This document shows, piece after piece, positions 50,116 to 60,226 of a DNA stretch of 64,000 nucleotides. The stretch covers positions 248,001 to 312,000 of the forward strand of contig NC_005027.1 in the NCBI RefSeq assembly GCF_000196115.1, in the 5' to 3' direction. Positions within the stretch are counted from its first letter, which is position 1, and every line of letters begins with the position of its first letter. A program made the position numbers and the translations under genes. Below the pieces are notes generated by a model. It worked only from the letters and a program-made list of their open reading frames with translations. It searched no databases and was not told the origin of the DNA. This stretch comes from Rhodopirellula baltica SH 1. Its GTDB lineage: Bacteria > Planctomycetota > Planctomycetia > Pirellulales > Pirellulaceae.

Positions 50116-51390
50116 ATGCCACACATCACGGCCGAAATCATTTCCATCGGCGACGAAATGATCACCGGAGCCCGATTGGATACGAACACCCAGTGGCTCA
50201 GTCAGCGATTGGGCGAATTGGGTGTTGACGTTCAATTTCACACCACCGTCGCTGACACCCTGTCGCACAACACCGACGTTTTTCGTATTGCCGCACGACG
50301 AGCGGACGTGGTCGTCGCAACGGGTGGACTGGGGCCCACACGAGATGACCTGACTCGTGAAGCCATCGCCGAATCACTCGGCCTGCCGCTGCAATTGCAC
50401 GAACCTTCGCTAGAGTTCATTCGCGGCATGTTCAAGCGTCGCGGTCGCGAAATGCCTGAACGCAATCATTGCCAAGCCATGTTCCCGCTTGGATCCACCC
50501 CCATTCACAATCCGCAAGGGACCGCGCCCGGCATCGACGTGCGAGCGACTCGAGAAGACGGAACACAATCTCGCATCTTCGCCCTGCCTGGTGTCCCGGC
50601 GGAAATGAAAACGATGTTCGACGAATCGGTGGCTCCCGCCGTTCTGGCGGCCAACGGGCAACGTCAGCACATCGCCCACCACATCATGAAATTTTTTGGC
50701 ATCGGCGAAAGTGACATGGAAGCCAAACTTGGCGACATGATCGCTCGAGACCGTCAGCCGCGAGTCGGCATCACCGTCAGTGCCGCGACCATTTCGCTGC
50801 GGATCGTCGCCACGGGGGACACACCGGACGCTTGCCAAGCCGCGATTGCCAACACCCGCGAAGAGATTCTCGAAAAAGCGGGCGAATACTATTTTGGCGA
50901 CGGAGAAACGTTCGAACAACATCACGCCGTCATCCGACATCTCAACGAAGTGGGGCAACGCTTGTTGCTGGTCGAACTCGGCCGCGCCGCACCGCTGGGT
51001 GACTGGTTCGCCGCGGTTTCTGATGAGCCTGGGTTCACCGCGGATGTTCCAGCATTCGTTGGAGGAATTTCCCTCGCCAACCTCGACGATCTGCGACAAT
51101 GGACCGGGATGCCCGACGACGCTTCCGCGGAGACATGCTTGACCGCTCTTCGCCAACGGTTGTCGGCCGACTGGGTGTTGCTCGTCGACGAATACCCCAG
51201 CCTGCATCAAACCAACGATCATCCGCTGCCGGGAAGCGATGTCACGTTCCTCGTTGCAGCCCCCGATGGCTCGTTCCCGTCCATCACTCAACACCTCGGA
51301 GCTCACCCGAGCATCTTGCACGCTCGCGTCGCAAAAGCGGGTTTGTTCTGGTTACGAAAGTGTTTTGTCACCGCCTCATCAGGAGTTTGA
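50116..51390 (+). CDS. CinA-like protein with degenerate C-terminal domain
   Basis: About 424 residues from ATG 50116. The N-terminal MoaB/Mog-like domain (residues 1-170) is well kept: ISIGDEMITGARLDTNTQWL, then VVATGGLGPTRDDLTREAIA and the FALPGVPAEMKTMF loop, consistent with an ADP-ribose or molybdopterin-related phosphatase role known for CinA. The C-terminal domain, from about residue 275, normally starts with an AESCTGG nicotinamide-mononucleotide deamidase motif; here the matching place reads VELGRAAPLGDW, so deamidase activity is probably lost. Start is divergent from eboE by 194 bp; no clear ribosome-binding site. Confidence 0.8.
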   Translation: MPHITAEIISIGDEMITGARLDTNTQWLSQRLGELGVDVQFHTTVADTLSHNTDVFRIAARRADVVVATGGLGPTRDDLTREAIAESLGLPLQLHEPSLEFIRGMFKRRGREMPERNHCQAMFPLGSTPIHNPQGTAPGIDVRATREDGTQSRIFALPGVPAEMKTMFDESVAPAVLAANGQRQHIAHHIMKFFGIGESDMEAKLGDMIARDRQPRVGITVSAATISLRIVATGDTPDACQAAIANTREEILEKAGEYYFGDGETFEQHHAVIRHLNEVGQRLLLVELGRAAPLGDWFAAVSDEPGFTADVPAFVGGISLANLDDLRQWTGMPDDASAETCLTALRQRLSADWVLLVDEYPSLHQTNDHPLPGSDVTFLVAAPDGSFPSITQHLGAHPSILHARVAKAGLFWLRKCFVTASSGV

Positions 51391-51394
51391 AACC

Positions 51395-51871
51395 ATGATT
51401 CGATCGATCGTTTTGGCGTTCGCTTGTACTGCCATGTTTGCCAGCAACGTTGGTGTGGCGACCGCGCAAGCTCCCACGGAATCGACTGAGAACGCAGCTC
51501 GCGAGCTGCGTTTGGCCAAGTACCTCAGCGGCGCGACGTTCACAGGTCACTTCACCGTTGATGGCAAAGAAGATCGAGCGTTGAAACCCGAGTCGTACAC
51601 CATCAAGTCGTGCGAGAAACTCCCCGAAGCCGATATGTACTCGATGAAGGTCGCAATCAAATACGGCGACACCGATGGCGAGTTCCCGATGCAACTGAAA
51701 ATTCTTTGGTCCGATCGCACGCCGGTCATCACGATGGATTCGGTTTGGATTCCCGGTCTGGGAACATTCTCTTCGCGAGTCCTCATTCACGACGGACGTT
51801 ACGCCGGCACTTGGCAACACGATGCAAAAGGCGGCCATCTGTTCGGCAAAATCACGCCAGCGAAAGAGTAA
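51395..51871 (+). CDS. Small secreted protein of unknown family
   Basis: A 158-residue protein with AGGAG 9 bp before ATG 51395, starting 4 bp after the CinA-like stop. A signal peptide covers residues 1-24 (RSIVLAFACTAMFASNVGVATAQ). The mature part is beta-rich (TFTGHFTVDGK, YSMKVAIKYGDTDGEFPM, VLIHDGRYAGTW) and could be a small beta-barrel or lipocalin-like domain. No family recognised. Confidence 0.75.
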   Translation: MIRSIVLAFACTAMFASNVGVATAQAPTESTENAARELRLAKYLSGATFTGHFTVDGKEDRALKPESYTIKSCEKLPEADMYSMKVAIKYGDTDGEFPMQLKILWSDRTPVITMDSVWIPGLGTFSSRVLIHDGRYAGTWQHDAKGGHLFGKITPAKE

Positions 51872-52058
51872 TAGTCACCGTCTGACACTTGTCCAAACGA
51901 GAAAGATCCAACAGAAATCCGGAGCAGCCAAGCGTTTCATAAGCCAGTCTTCAAGAGCCATCACGCCACCACCGGGCTCGCCGACGTGTATATTCCATAG
52001 CGGCAAATGCACAATCGGCTGACCAGACGATCTTCCTCCATGATGGAATGTCAGGCTT

Positions 52059-54806
52059 ATGACGCTCAATCGACAAGGCCGATCTTTCTTTCGAGTCCGT
52101 CTTTCTGTCTTTTTCTTCACAATCATCTTGGGTTGTGAAGCGAAAGCCGTTGACTTCATCAAAGACATTGAACCGATCTTTCAGGCTCATTGCATCGATT
52201 GCCATGGACCGGATGAACAGGAAAGCCAGTTTCGCCTCGACCGCCTGGCCGCTCTAATTTCCGGTGGCAACTCCGGCGAACCCGCCGTTGTGCCGGGAAA
52301 ACCCGGCGAGAGTTTTCTACTGAAACTCATTCTGCACGAAGAATCCGGTATGGAAATGCCGCCCGATGATTCGCTCTCAGATTCTGAAATCGCGTCGATC
52401 AAAGCGTGGATCGCCGGCGGTGCCAAGACTCCCGAAAGCTACGGACCTGAGAAGACGGACATCGAGCTATCACACTGGTCGTTTCAGCCGGTGAAACGTT
52501 CGCAAGGAAGTACCATCGATCGTTTCATTCGAGACAAACTGGTGGCCAACGGTTTGACCTTGTCACCGACCGCGGAACGAAGGGTTTTGGTTCGGCGATT
52601 GTATCTTGTCATGCTCGGTATCCCGCCAACACCGGAGCAAGTCGAAGCGTTTGCGACCGATGAAAGTGACGACGCCTGGCAGAACCTTGTCGAGCGTGTG
52701 CTCGCCAGTCCGCATTGCGGCGAGCGATGGGCGACGTACTGGTTGGACCTGGTGCGGTTTGGTGAGACTCACGGCTATGAAATGAACCGTGAACGTCCGA
52801 CAGCCTGGCAGTATCGCGATTGGGTCATCGAGTCGCTCAATGACGACAAGCCCTATGACGAGTTTGTCAGGCAGCAGATCGCTGGCGATGCACTGGGAGC
52901 GAATGTTGCAACCGGGTTCTTGGTTGCTGGTCCGGTCGATCAAGTCAAAGGGTCCGATCCGAAGCTGCGACAGATTCAGCGGATGAACGAGTTGGACGAC
53001 ATGATCAACACCACCGGCACCGCGTTCTTGGGCCTGACGACTGGATGCGCACGATGCCACAACCACAAGTTCGATCCGATCAGCCAACGTGATTACTACT
53101 CCATGCAAGCCGTGTTCGCTGGCGTCCAGCATGGCGATCGCGCACTGCCACCCACGCCGGAAACCGCGAAACGGATCGCATCGCTTGATGAGGAGATCTC
53201 AGAACTAACCAACCGATTGAAGAAGTTCATCATCGGTGATGAGTCGAAGCCCCGTCCGGCAGTCAACGCAAAGCGAAACGAAGAGGTCTTCGAAGAACGA
53301 GACGCTCGGTTCATTCGCTTCACCATTCGGAAAACCACCGGCGGGGAAGGGTGCTTGGATGAACTGGAAATCTATTCCAACGGACTCAATGTCGCTTTGG
53401 CGAGCAGTGGATCCAAGGCGATATCGTCTGGCGACTTCGTGCATCCAAAACACAAATTGATGCACATCAATGACGGACGTCACGGCAATGACCACAGCTG
53501 GATTGTCGATTCATCCAGTGGCGACTGGGTACAAATTGAACTCGCCGAACCAACCGTCATCGACCGCATCGTGTGGAGTCGCGATCGCAGCGGAAAGTAC
53601 ACCGACCGATTGCCGATCGAATATCGCATCGACTCCGCCATGGAAGCCGACAACTGGGAATTGCTAACTTCATCGGCTGATCGACAAACGTTCACCGGCA
53701 AAGAATCAGCGAGTCCAAAGTATCAGTTCGAAAAGTTTCCCTCTGCAGAAGCACAGCAAGGACGAGTTTGGCAAAACCGTTTGCAGGCGGCTCTCGAAGA
53801 AAAGCGACAACTCGAGAAGTCAACGCTCGTTTATGCGGGGACCTTCGTACAGCCCGGGCCAACTCATCGTCTTTATCGCGGCGAGCCGGACGCGAAGCGT
53901 GAGCAAGTTGCTCCCAACGCGATCGAAGTCTTCACGTCATTGAATTTGGCAACCAATGCACCCGAGCGGGACCGTCGTCTCGCATTGGCAAACTGGATCG
54001 CCAGCAAGGACAACCCGCTGACCGCTCGCGTGATCGTCAACCGCTTGTGGCAATTCCACTTTGGCACGGGAATCGTCGATACGCCCAGTGACTTTGGACT
54101 CAACGGATCTTCGCCCAGTCACCCGGAGCTACTCGATTGGCTGGCCAGCGAACTGATGGACCACAATTGGTCTCTCAAACATATCCATCGGCTCATTCTG
54201 AATTCAGACACATGGCGACAAAGCAATCGGCCCAACGAAGATGCCATCCGAGTCGATGCGACTTCGCGATTGCTATGGCGTTTCCCTCCGCGACGATTGG
54301 AGGCGGAAGCCATTCGCGATTCCATTCTTGCCGTCACCGATGCCCTTGATCTTGAGGCCGCCGGTGGGCCAGGCTTCAGCCCGTTTGAAGTGGAACTGGA
54401 GAACGTGCGGCACTATCACGCAAAGCAGGCGTTTGGCCCAGCAGATTGGCGACGGATGATCTACATGACCAAGGTTCGTCAAGAACGCGAGCAGGTGTTC
54501 GGTGCTTTTGATTGTCCCGACGCAAGCATGGTCGTGGCGAAACGCAGTCGCTCCACCACGCCACTGCAAGCGTTGAATCTTCTGAACAGTCGATTTGTCA
54601 TGCAACAAGCCGACCTATTCGCGAAACGTTTGGAAAATGAATCAGACACACTGTCACATCAAATCACGCGAGCTTGGCGGTTGTGTTTTCAACGAAAGCC
54701 AACCGATGAAGAACTAGCTGATAGCGTCAGTTTCATCGAGCAAGAAGGCGTTCAACAGTTCACCCGTGCGATGCTGAATGCAAACGAGTTTGTGTTCATT
54801 CCGTAA
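52059..54806 (+). CDS. PSCyt1-DUF1549-discoidin-DUF1553 exported protein
   Basis: A 915-residue planctomycete cytochrome-type protein. A signal segment at residues about 11-26 is followed by the PSCyt1 module with a haem motif CIDCHG at about 45-50. DUF1549 follows (LVRRLYLVMLGIPPTPEQVE, then TGTAFLGLTTGCARCHNHKF, a second CxxCH near 330). A segment at about 405-545 looks like an F5/8-type C (discoidin) domain inserted between the two DUFs. DUF1553 ends the protein (NRLWQFHFGTGIVDTPSDFG, then RSRSTTPLQALNLLNSRFV). It forms an operon with the DUF1501 gene 27 bp downstream. Two haem sites suggest a redox role; substrate unknown. Confidence 0.9.
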   Translation: MTLNRQGRSFFRVRLSVFFFTIILGCEAKAVDFIKDIEPIFQAHCIDCHGPDEQESQFRLDRLAALISGGNSGEPAVVPGKPGESFLLKLILHEESGMEMPPDDSLSDSEIASIKAWIAGGAKTPESYGPEKTDIELSHWSFQPVKRSQGSTIDRFIRDKLVANGLTLSPTAERRVLVRRLYLVMLGIPPTPEQVEAFATDESDDAWQNLVERVLASPHCGERWATYWLDLVRFGETHGYEMNRERPTAWQYRDWVIESLNDDKPYDEFVRQQIAGDALGANVATGFLVAGPVDQVKGSDPKLRQIQRMNELDDMINTTGTAFLGLTTGCARCHNHKFDPISQRDYYSMQAVFAGVQHGDRALPPTPETAKRIASLDEEISELTNRLKKFIIGDESKPRPAVNAKRNEEVFEERDARFIRFTIRKTTGGEGCLDELEIYSNGLNVALASSGSKAISSGDFVHPKHKLMHINDGRHGNDHSWIVDSSSGDWVQIELAEPTVIDRIVWSRDRSGKYTDRLPIEYRIDSAMEADNWELLTSSADRQTFTGKESASPKYQFEKFPSAEAQQGRVWQNRLQAALEEKRQLEKSTLVYAGTFVQPGPTHRLYRGEPDAKREQVAPNAIEVFTSLNLATNAPERDRRLALANWIASKDNPLTARVIVNRLWQFHFGTGIVDTPSDFGLNGSSPSHPELLDWLASELMDHNWSLKHIHRLILNSDTWRQSNRPNEDAIRVDATSRLLWRFPPRRLEAEAIRDSILAVTDALDLEAAGGPGFSPFEVELENVRHYHAKQAFGPADWRRMIYMTKVRQEREQVFGAFDCPDASMVVAKRSRSTTPLQALNLLNSRFVMQQADLFAKRLENESDTLSHQITRAWRLCFQRKPTDEELADSVSFIEQEGVQQFTRAMLNANEFVFIP

Positions 54807-54833
54807 TTGGGGGCGAGGCGAAGAGAGTAAATC

Positions 54834-56291
54834 ATGACTCCATTCCTAAACCGCAGACACTTTCTCACTCAAGCGACGTCTGGGCTGGGCAGCATCGCTC
54901 TGGCGAGTTTGCTTGATCAGCAACGATTGCTCGCTGATTCAACACCAATTCGCCCGAACATCGATCCGGCGAAACCGTTTGCCAGCCGACCTCCGCACCA
55001 TCCTGCCGCTGCGAAGAACGTGCTGGTGATCTTTTGCGCTGGCGCTTGCAGTCAACTCGATACCTTTGACTACAAACCGGAGCTGATCAAACGCCACGGT
55101 CAGCCGATGCCGGGTGCGGAGTCCTTGGTCACGTTTCAAGGCGAACAAGGGATGCTGACCAAGAGTCCGTGGGCGTTCAAACCACGTGGCCAGTCGGGCA
55201 AGATGATCTCGGAGCTGGTGCCTCAACTCGGGGAACTGGCCGACGACATGTGCTTCCTCCATTCGTTGACGGGGAAAACCAACACGCACGGGCCCGGCGA
55301 AAACTTCATGTCGACTGGTCAAACGCTCGACGGTTTCCCCAGCATGGGAGCGTGGGCGACATGGGCCCTCGGAACCGAAAATAAAAACCTACCCGCCTAC
55401 GTCGCGATCGCCGATCCCCGTGGCACTCCGCAGTCAAGCGTCAACAACTGGGGACCTGGATTTCTGCCGGCCGCCTTTCAAGGCACCGAATTCAGTGCCC
55501 TCAAACCGCTGGATAACCTAGACATCCCGGCGGGTGTCAGTCCCGAAACCGATCGAGCAACTCGTGGTTTTCTAGAACGGATGAACCAACGGCATCTCAA
55601 ACAGTTTCCGGGTGACACCGAATTGGCAGCCAGGATTTCCAGCTATCAACTCGCGGCGAGAATGCAGTTGAGTGTTCCCGAAGTCACCGACTTATCGAGC
55701 GAATCGAAGAGCACCCTGAGGGAATACGGAGCCGACGATTCGCAGAACATTCTGAAGGCACAATTCGCGAAGAACTGCATCCTCGCGCGGCGGCTGATTG
55801 AGAGCGGTGTCCGCTTTGTGCAGCTGTTCAACGGCGCCTATCAAACCGGCGGTGAAGGTGTGAGCAATTGGGACGGACATAAATCGCTTCACGAACAATA
55901 CAGCAAGCACGGTCCGGTGCTCGATCAACCCTGCGCCGCTCTGCTGAGAGACATGAAGCGGCGTGGGCTGTTGAAAGACACTTTGGTCGTATGGATGACC
56001 GAGTTCGGACGCATGCCAACGTTCCAAAAAGGAGCAAGCGGACGTGACCACAATCCGGAAGGCTTCACCGCATGGATGATGGGAGCCGGCGTCAAAGCCC
56101 CCTTCACATACGGAGCAACCGACGAATTCGGTTACAAAGCCGTTGAGAATGTCAGCACCGTTTACGACTTCCACGCCACAATTTTGCATCTGTTGGGTTT
56201 GAACCACGAGCGGCTCACCTACTATCACAACGGCTTTGAACGTCGCCTGACAGATGTCCATGGCCACGTCCTCAAAGAAGTCCTAAATTGA
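54834..56291 (+). CDS. DUF1501 protein, Tat-exported (second copy)
   Basis: A 485-residue DUF1501 protein. The twin-arginine signal is at residues 6-12 (NRRHFLTQ). Family landmarks: [20 protein letters not shown], then [21 protein letters not shown], then [22 protein letters not shown], which matches the EFGR block of the paralogue at 18293. It follows the DUF1549/DUF1553 partner closely, with an AGAGAG site before the ATG, and is expected to work with it outside the cytoplasm. Activity unknown. Confidence 0.9.
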   Translation: MTPFLNRRHFLTQATSGLGSIALASLLDQQRLLADSTPIRPNIDPAKPFASRPPHHPAAAKNVLVIFCAGACSQLDTFDYKPELIKRHGQPMPGAESLVTFQGEQGMLTKSPWAFKPRGQSGKMISELVPQLGELADDMCFLHSLTGKTNTHGPGENFMSTGQTLDGFPSMGAWATWALGTENKNLPAYVAIADPRGTPQSSVNNWGPGFLPAAFQGTEFSALKPLDNLDIPAGVSPETDRATRGFLERMNQRHLKQFPGDTELAARISSYQLAARMQLSVPEVTDLSSESKSTLREYGADDSQNILKAQFAKNCILARRLIESGVRFVQLFNGAYQTGGEGVSNWDGHKSLHEQYSKHGPVLDQPCAALLRDMKRRGLLKDTLVVWMTEFGRMPTFQKGASGRDHNPEGFTAWMMGAGVKAPFTYGATDEFGYKAVENVSTVYDFHATILHLLGLNHERLTYYHNGFERRLTDVHGHVLKEVLN

Positions 56292-56328
56292 GGTTCGCGA
56301 TCGGTCTTAGAAGTCGCTTGTCCAAGCC

Positions 56329-58218
56329 TCACTTCCGCGTGTACACCAGAACCGCGTAAGCACCGAACGACACTTCGGCTCTCGCTGCCAAACCGTCGTA
56401 CGGTTGTTCCGTTGCATCAACATGTTCGACCGGATGATCGTCGAAGTCTTGATCGTAGCCGGACCAATCGGTGTTGAGCTTCAATTGCCAATCGCCCGAA
56501 TCGGGAAAACCGATTTCGTATTGGTCCCATGAACGATTGGCGAAGTTGGCCAGCACAACGACGTCGTCCTGCGGATCCTCCGCACGCCGCACGAACGCGA
56601 CGACCTTGTCATTTTCATTGACGTGATGCATCACGATGTGCTGCCCCGTCAATCCCTTGGACAAACCGTCATTGTTCAAACGCAGGTGAATGAGGTCGCG
56701 GAACAGACGCTTGATGCCTTTGAGTCGGCGAGTTCGTTCCCACTCGAGCGGATCAGTGTCTTCAAACCAATCGTCTTCCAACATCTCTTGGCCTTGAAAC
56801 AGCATCGGAACTCCCGGTGCTGTCAGTGCCAGAGCCGCTGCCAGGATCGTCCGTTTTTTCGCAAACCGACTTTCAGGATCCTCCGCATCAATCTCGCTGG
56901 GAACGCGAGACTTGCCGTTGGCAACTTCATCATGTGATTCGCTGTAGATCACTCGCTGGAAAGCGTCTCCGTTGTATCGGTGACACAACGCGTCTCGCAC
57001 CGCCCACATGTCTCGATGCGCATCATCAATTTCTTGCACCGCCGATCGGATCGGATGGACAAACGCCGCGTCCCACTGGGTTGTAAAACCGGCACCGCCT
57101 TGATCTTCCGTCTTGGTCAACCAGTTGTTGGTTTGCAGGTCTTCCGCGATCAAGTAGCAGCCCGGGAACTCGTTCCGCAAATCACGATTGATCCACTGCA
57201 TCAATCCCCAACCTTCCGCGATGTCGTCGTCCCCGATACCGGAGATCGTGCGAATGTAGGCGGTCATGTCATAACGCAAGCCATCGGCATGGTATTCCCG
57301 CATCCACATCATCGCGTTGTCGTGGATGAACTGACGCACTTCACCGCGACCATAGTCGGGTCGCGTGTCGCCCCAAGGCGTGTTGGACCGGTGGTCTTGA
57401 TAGAAGTAGATGCCACCCTTGTCGTTCTCGCTCCAACCATCGAACTGCCACAAATCCAAATCGCTGGGACCAAAGTGGTTGTAAACCACGTCGATGATCA
57501 CCGCAAAGCCAGCTTCATGTGCCGCGTCGACGAACGCTTTCAACGCGTCCGGCCCGCCATAGGCTTGTTCGACTGCAAAGATGTGCGCCGGGTTGTAGCC
57601 CCACGATAAATCCCCGGCGAACTCGGCGACCGGCATGATTTGAATCGCATTGACACCGAGCTCTTTCAGGTGCTTGAACTTCGCAACCGCATCGGAGAAC
57701 GTTCCCGGTTGATCGGGATCGTCTCGATGAAACGTTCCGATGTGCATCTCGTAGATCACCAACTCGTTCTGAGCCGGTCGATCAAAGGTCGGGTGCTTCC
57801 AGTCAAATGTGTCTGCGTAGACGACTGCATTGCCGATCGAATTGGTAACCTCGCGGGCGTACGGGTCGATGCGATCATAGGACTTGTCGCCTCGGATGAT
57901 TCGATACTTGTATTCGTCACCCGCTTTGGCATCGGCAACGTCGACATACCACGTGCCGTGCTCTTCTCGCTTCAGCGGCGTGGCGTCTTCTTTCCATTGG
58001 TTGAACGTGCCCAGCACACTCACGCTGTCTGCGTTGGGTGCCCAGACTCGGAACGCAACTCCGTCGTCATGAACGATGGCCCCCATTCCTGACTTGGTGA
58101 CTGACGACTGTTCAGTCGCATTCTCTTCCATTCCATCCAATAACGCAGTCTGTTCCATCTCACGCCCTTCAATGACGATCAAACGCTGAGCAACTGTCCG
58201 GCGCAGCGAATCAACCAT
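56329..58218 (-). CDS. GH13 glucan-branching-enzyme-like protein
   Basis: About 629 residues from ATG 58218 (a TTG lies 4 codons upstream; ATG 58158 is also possible). A CBM48-like N-terminal beta domain (VAFRVWAPNADSVSVLGTFNQW) precedes an alpha-amylase TIM barrel. Catalytic landmarks are the Asp of DGLRYDMTAY, the Glu of LIAEDLQTN and the His-Asp pair of YSESHDEVANG. NAIQIMPVAEFAGDLSWGYNP and AVIIDVVYNHFGPSDL are conserved barrel motifs. Branching or alpha-glucan transfer in glycogen metabolism is the likely role; the exact subfamily is uncertain. It converges with the DUF1501 gene, 37 bp between stops. Confidence 0.85.
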   Translation of the reverse strand: MVDSLRRTVAQRLIVIEGREMEQTALLDGMEENATEQSSVTKSGMGAIVHDDGVAFRVWAPNADSVSVLGTFNQWKEDATPLKREEHGTWYVDVADAKAGDEYKYRIIRGDKSYDRIDPYAREVTNSIGNAVVYADTFDWKHPTFDRPAQNELVIYEMHIGTFHRDDPDQPGTFSDAVAKFKHLKELGVNAIQIMPVAEFAGDLSWGYNPAHIFAVEQAYGGPDALKAFVDAAHEAGFAVIIDVVYNHFGPSDLDLWQFDGWSENDKGGIYFYQDHRSNTPWGDTRPDYGRGEVRQFIHDNAMMWMREYHADGLRYDMTAYIRTISGIGDDDIAEGWGLMQWINRDLRNEFPGCYLIAEDLQTNNWLTKTEDQGGAGFTTQWDAAFVHPIRSAVQEIDDAHRDMWAVRDALCHRYNGDAFQRVIYSESHDEVANGKSRVPSEIDAEDPESRFAKKRTILAAALALTAPGVPMLFQGQEMLEDDWFEDTDPLEWERTRRLKGIKRLFRDLIHLRLNNDGLSKGLTGQHIVMHHVNENDKVVAFVRRAEDPQDDVVVLANFANRSWDQYEIGFPDSGDWQLKLNTDWSGYDQDFDDHPVEHVDATEQPYDGLAARAEVSFGAYAVLVYTRK

Positions 58219-58473
58219 CGCAAAACTCAACCGGAGCCAAATTTCTCAAGCCGGACCGAAGAAGGCAATTCTCGTGCCACGGCGTTGGAAGCTGTTCACT
58301 TCCCTGAAATGAGGCGGATCGCATTGGTCATTTTCGATGCGGGTATGGCACGTGCAATGCTTCGAGACATCGGGAGTGACCGTTCGTTGTCACTTTGCAA
58401 ACAAAACTGATTCCAAATCGGCCATCGAGATAGCCTCCGCTGGCCGACAAACCACTCACACCAGAGATGTCTT

Positions 58474-58716
58474 ATGCGTGCCCTCATCTTCGTCGTCGCG
58501 ATCGTTCTGCTGATGGCAGTTGTTGGTTGGTTGCGATTCACATCGGACGATGGGGATCCATCTGTTCGAGTCGACACGGACAAAATGAAGCAAGACACGT
58601 CGTCCCTCGTCGAGACAACCAAAGAAGCCGCTGACGGCGCCGCCAATGCGATCGACCGTGCGGCAGGAAACATCGACGCCAGCATTGATCGCGAACCGGT
58701 GGAGACCAACCCGTAG
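58474..58716 (+). CDS. Small single-pass membrane protein
   Basis: An 80-residue protein with one hydrophobic segment at residues 2-20 (RALIFVVAIVLLMAVVGWL), then a polar, Ala/Asp/Lys-rich helical tail (ETTKEAADGAANAIDRAAGN). A GAGATG stretch precedes the ATG at moderate spacing. It stands alone between the GH13 gene and the 58.8-kb repeat. No family recognised; small proteins of this design are often linked to envelope stress. Confidence 0.6.
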   Translation: MRALIFVVAIVLLMAVVGWLRFTSDDGDPSVRVDTDKMKQDTSSLVETTKEAADGAANAIDRAAGNIDASIDREPVETNP

Positions 58717-58796
58717 TCGGAGCTTCCTAATCAGCCTGCTCCGAAGGGAGCGAACCGCCGGACGATCTCGCGTTCCGACACGCGTTTCGACTAACG

Positions 58797-58908
58797 GCCT
58801 GTTGATTTAATGAGCCGCACCGCGTTGGCGGCGGTTAAACAGATGCCAACCGGGGCTAACGCCCATCGGCTAATTGTTGTCACTCGGTATACGACTAAAT
58901 CAACAGGC
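58797..58908. mobile_element. MITE-like element with 13-bp terminal inverted repeats
   Basis: GCCTGTTGATTTA at 58797-58809 is exactly complementary to TAAATCAACAGGC at 58896-58908. The 112-bp element holds no gene; at about 58855-58870 it contains GGGCTAACGCCCATCGGCT, a motif related to one at 48302-48319. It ends 58 bp before the sigma-factor gene. Confidence 0.75.
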
Positions 58909-58966
58909 TGCTAAGCTCTTCGCTTTGTCCCACTGACACCGGAAAGCATGGCAAGTCCCGTCGCCG

Positions 58967-60226
58967 ATGAGCTCCGCCCAAGCAGTCTCCAACCAGATTG
59001 ATCGCATCTACCGAACCGAGTCGCGAAAAGTTTTCGCGACGCTGGTTCGGGTCTTGGGTGATTTTGATGTGGCCGAAGAAGCCATGCACGATGCCTTTGC
59101 CGCTGCCATGGAGAATTGGGCCCGCGATGGGATCCCGGACAATCCAACCGCCTGGTTGATCTCGACCGGCCGTTTCAAAGCGGTCGATCGGATTCGCCGA
59201 CGGCGACGTTTCGATGACTTGCAACCTGAACTGGTGCAGCGAATCGACCAAATTGAGCTTGCCAATAATTCGCTCGCCGAGCAAGACATCCAGGACGATC
59301 GACTGAGACTGATCTTCACGTGTTGCCACCCTGCGATCGACCAGAAAGTTCAAGTCCCGCTGACACTGCGAGAAGTCTGCGGGATGACAACGGACGAAAT
59401 CGCCCGAGCATTCCTGGTGGCCCCGTCCACTTTGGCTCAACGGATCGTCCGAGGCAAAGCCAAAATTCGCGATGCGGGCATTCCATTTTCGATCCCGAGT
59501 CTGTCCGAATTGCCCTCGCGTTTAGACGCCGTGCTTTCGGTCATCTACCTCGTTTTCAACGAAGGGTATTCGGCAACGAGCGGCGACACTCTTTTGCGAA
59601 CCGACCTGTCAGCGGAAGCCATTCGATTGGCTCGGCTGCTGTTGGAACTCCTGCCCGATCCCGAAGTCGCGGGACTGCTTGCATTGATGTTGCTACACGA
59701 GTCACGTCGCACCGCACGAGTCAACGAAGACGGCGACATCGTTTTGCTCGAAGATCAGGATCGTTCGTTGTGGGATCAGGAATTGATCGAGGAAGGCAGC
59801 CAGTTGCTGCAGCGTTCGCTTCGTACTCGGCGGATTGGGACCTACACCATTCAGGCAGCGATCTCTGCCGTGCACGCCGAAGCCGAACGAGCCAGTGCAA
59901 CCGACTGGTCGCAGATCGTTGCTTTGTACGATGTGCTGTTGCGGATCCAACCGTCCCCGGTGGTGGAACTCAATCGTGCAGTCGCTATCGCCATGCGAGA
60001 CACGCCGGCGGAGGGCCTGAAGCATATTGAAGCGATCCTCGATTCAGGCCATCTTCGTGACCACTACTTGGCCCACTCCGCACGAGGCGAATTGCTGCGA
60101 CGGATGGGCGAGGATGACGAGGCAATCAGAGCGTTTGAACAAGCACTCTCGTTGGCGATGAACGCTCCGGAACAAAGATTCCTGCACCAGAAACTGACCG
60201 CATTGAAAGACAATGCCGGTCATTGA
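58967..60226 (+). CDS. ECF42-type sigma factor with C-terminal helical extension
   Basis: A 419-residue sigma factor, much longer than a normal ECF factor. Region 2 lies at about residues 10-80 (IYRTESRKVFATLVRVLGDF, then AEEAMHDAFAAAMENW, then WLISTGRFKAVDRIRRRRRF). Region 4 lies at about 110-165 (QVPLTLREVCGMTTDEIARA, then PSTLAQRIVRGKAKIR). A long extension follows, ending in tetratricopeptide-like helices (LRRMGEDDEAIRAFEQALSL). ECF42 factors have this design and are associated with YCII/DGPF genes, three of whose domains are encoded just downstream on the other strand. No classical anti-sigma gene is present; the extension is thought to regulate the factor. Confidence 0.9.
   Translation: MSSAQAVSNQIDRIYRTESRKVFATLVRVLGDFDVAEEAMHDAFAAAMENWARDGIPDNPTAWLISTGRFKAVDRIRRRRRFDDLQPELVQRIDQIELANNSLAEQDIQDDRLRLIFTCCHPAIDQKVQVPLTLREVCGMTTDEIARAFLVAPSTLAQRIVRGKAKIRDAGIPFSIPSLSELPSRLDAVLSVIYLVFNEGYSATSGDTLLRTDLSAEAIRLARLLLELLPDPEVAGLLALMLLHESRRTARVNEDGDIVLLEDQDRSLWDQELIEEGSQLLQRSLRTRRIGTYTIQAAISAVHAEAERASATDWSQIVALYDVLLRIQPSPVVELNRAVAIAMRDTPAEGLKHIEAILDSGHLRDHYLAHSARGELLRRMGEDDEAIRAFEQALSLAMNAPEQRFLHQKLTALKDNAGH

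Noticed and set aside
50410-51321. 303-residue minus-strand frame
   Set aside because: Antisense to the CinA-like gene, with no recognisable domain.
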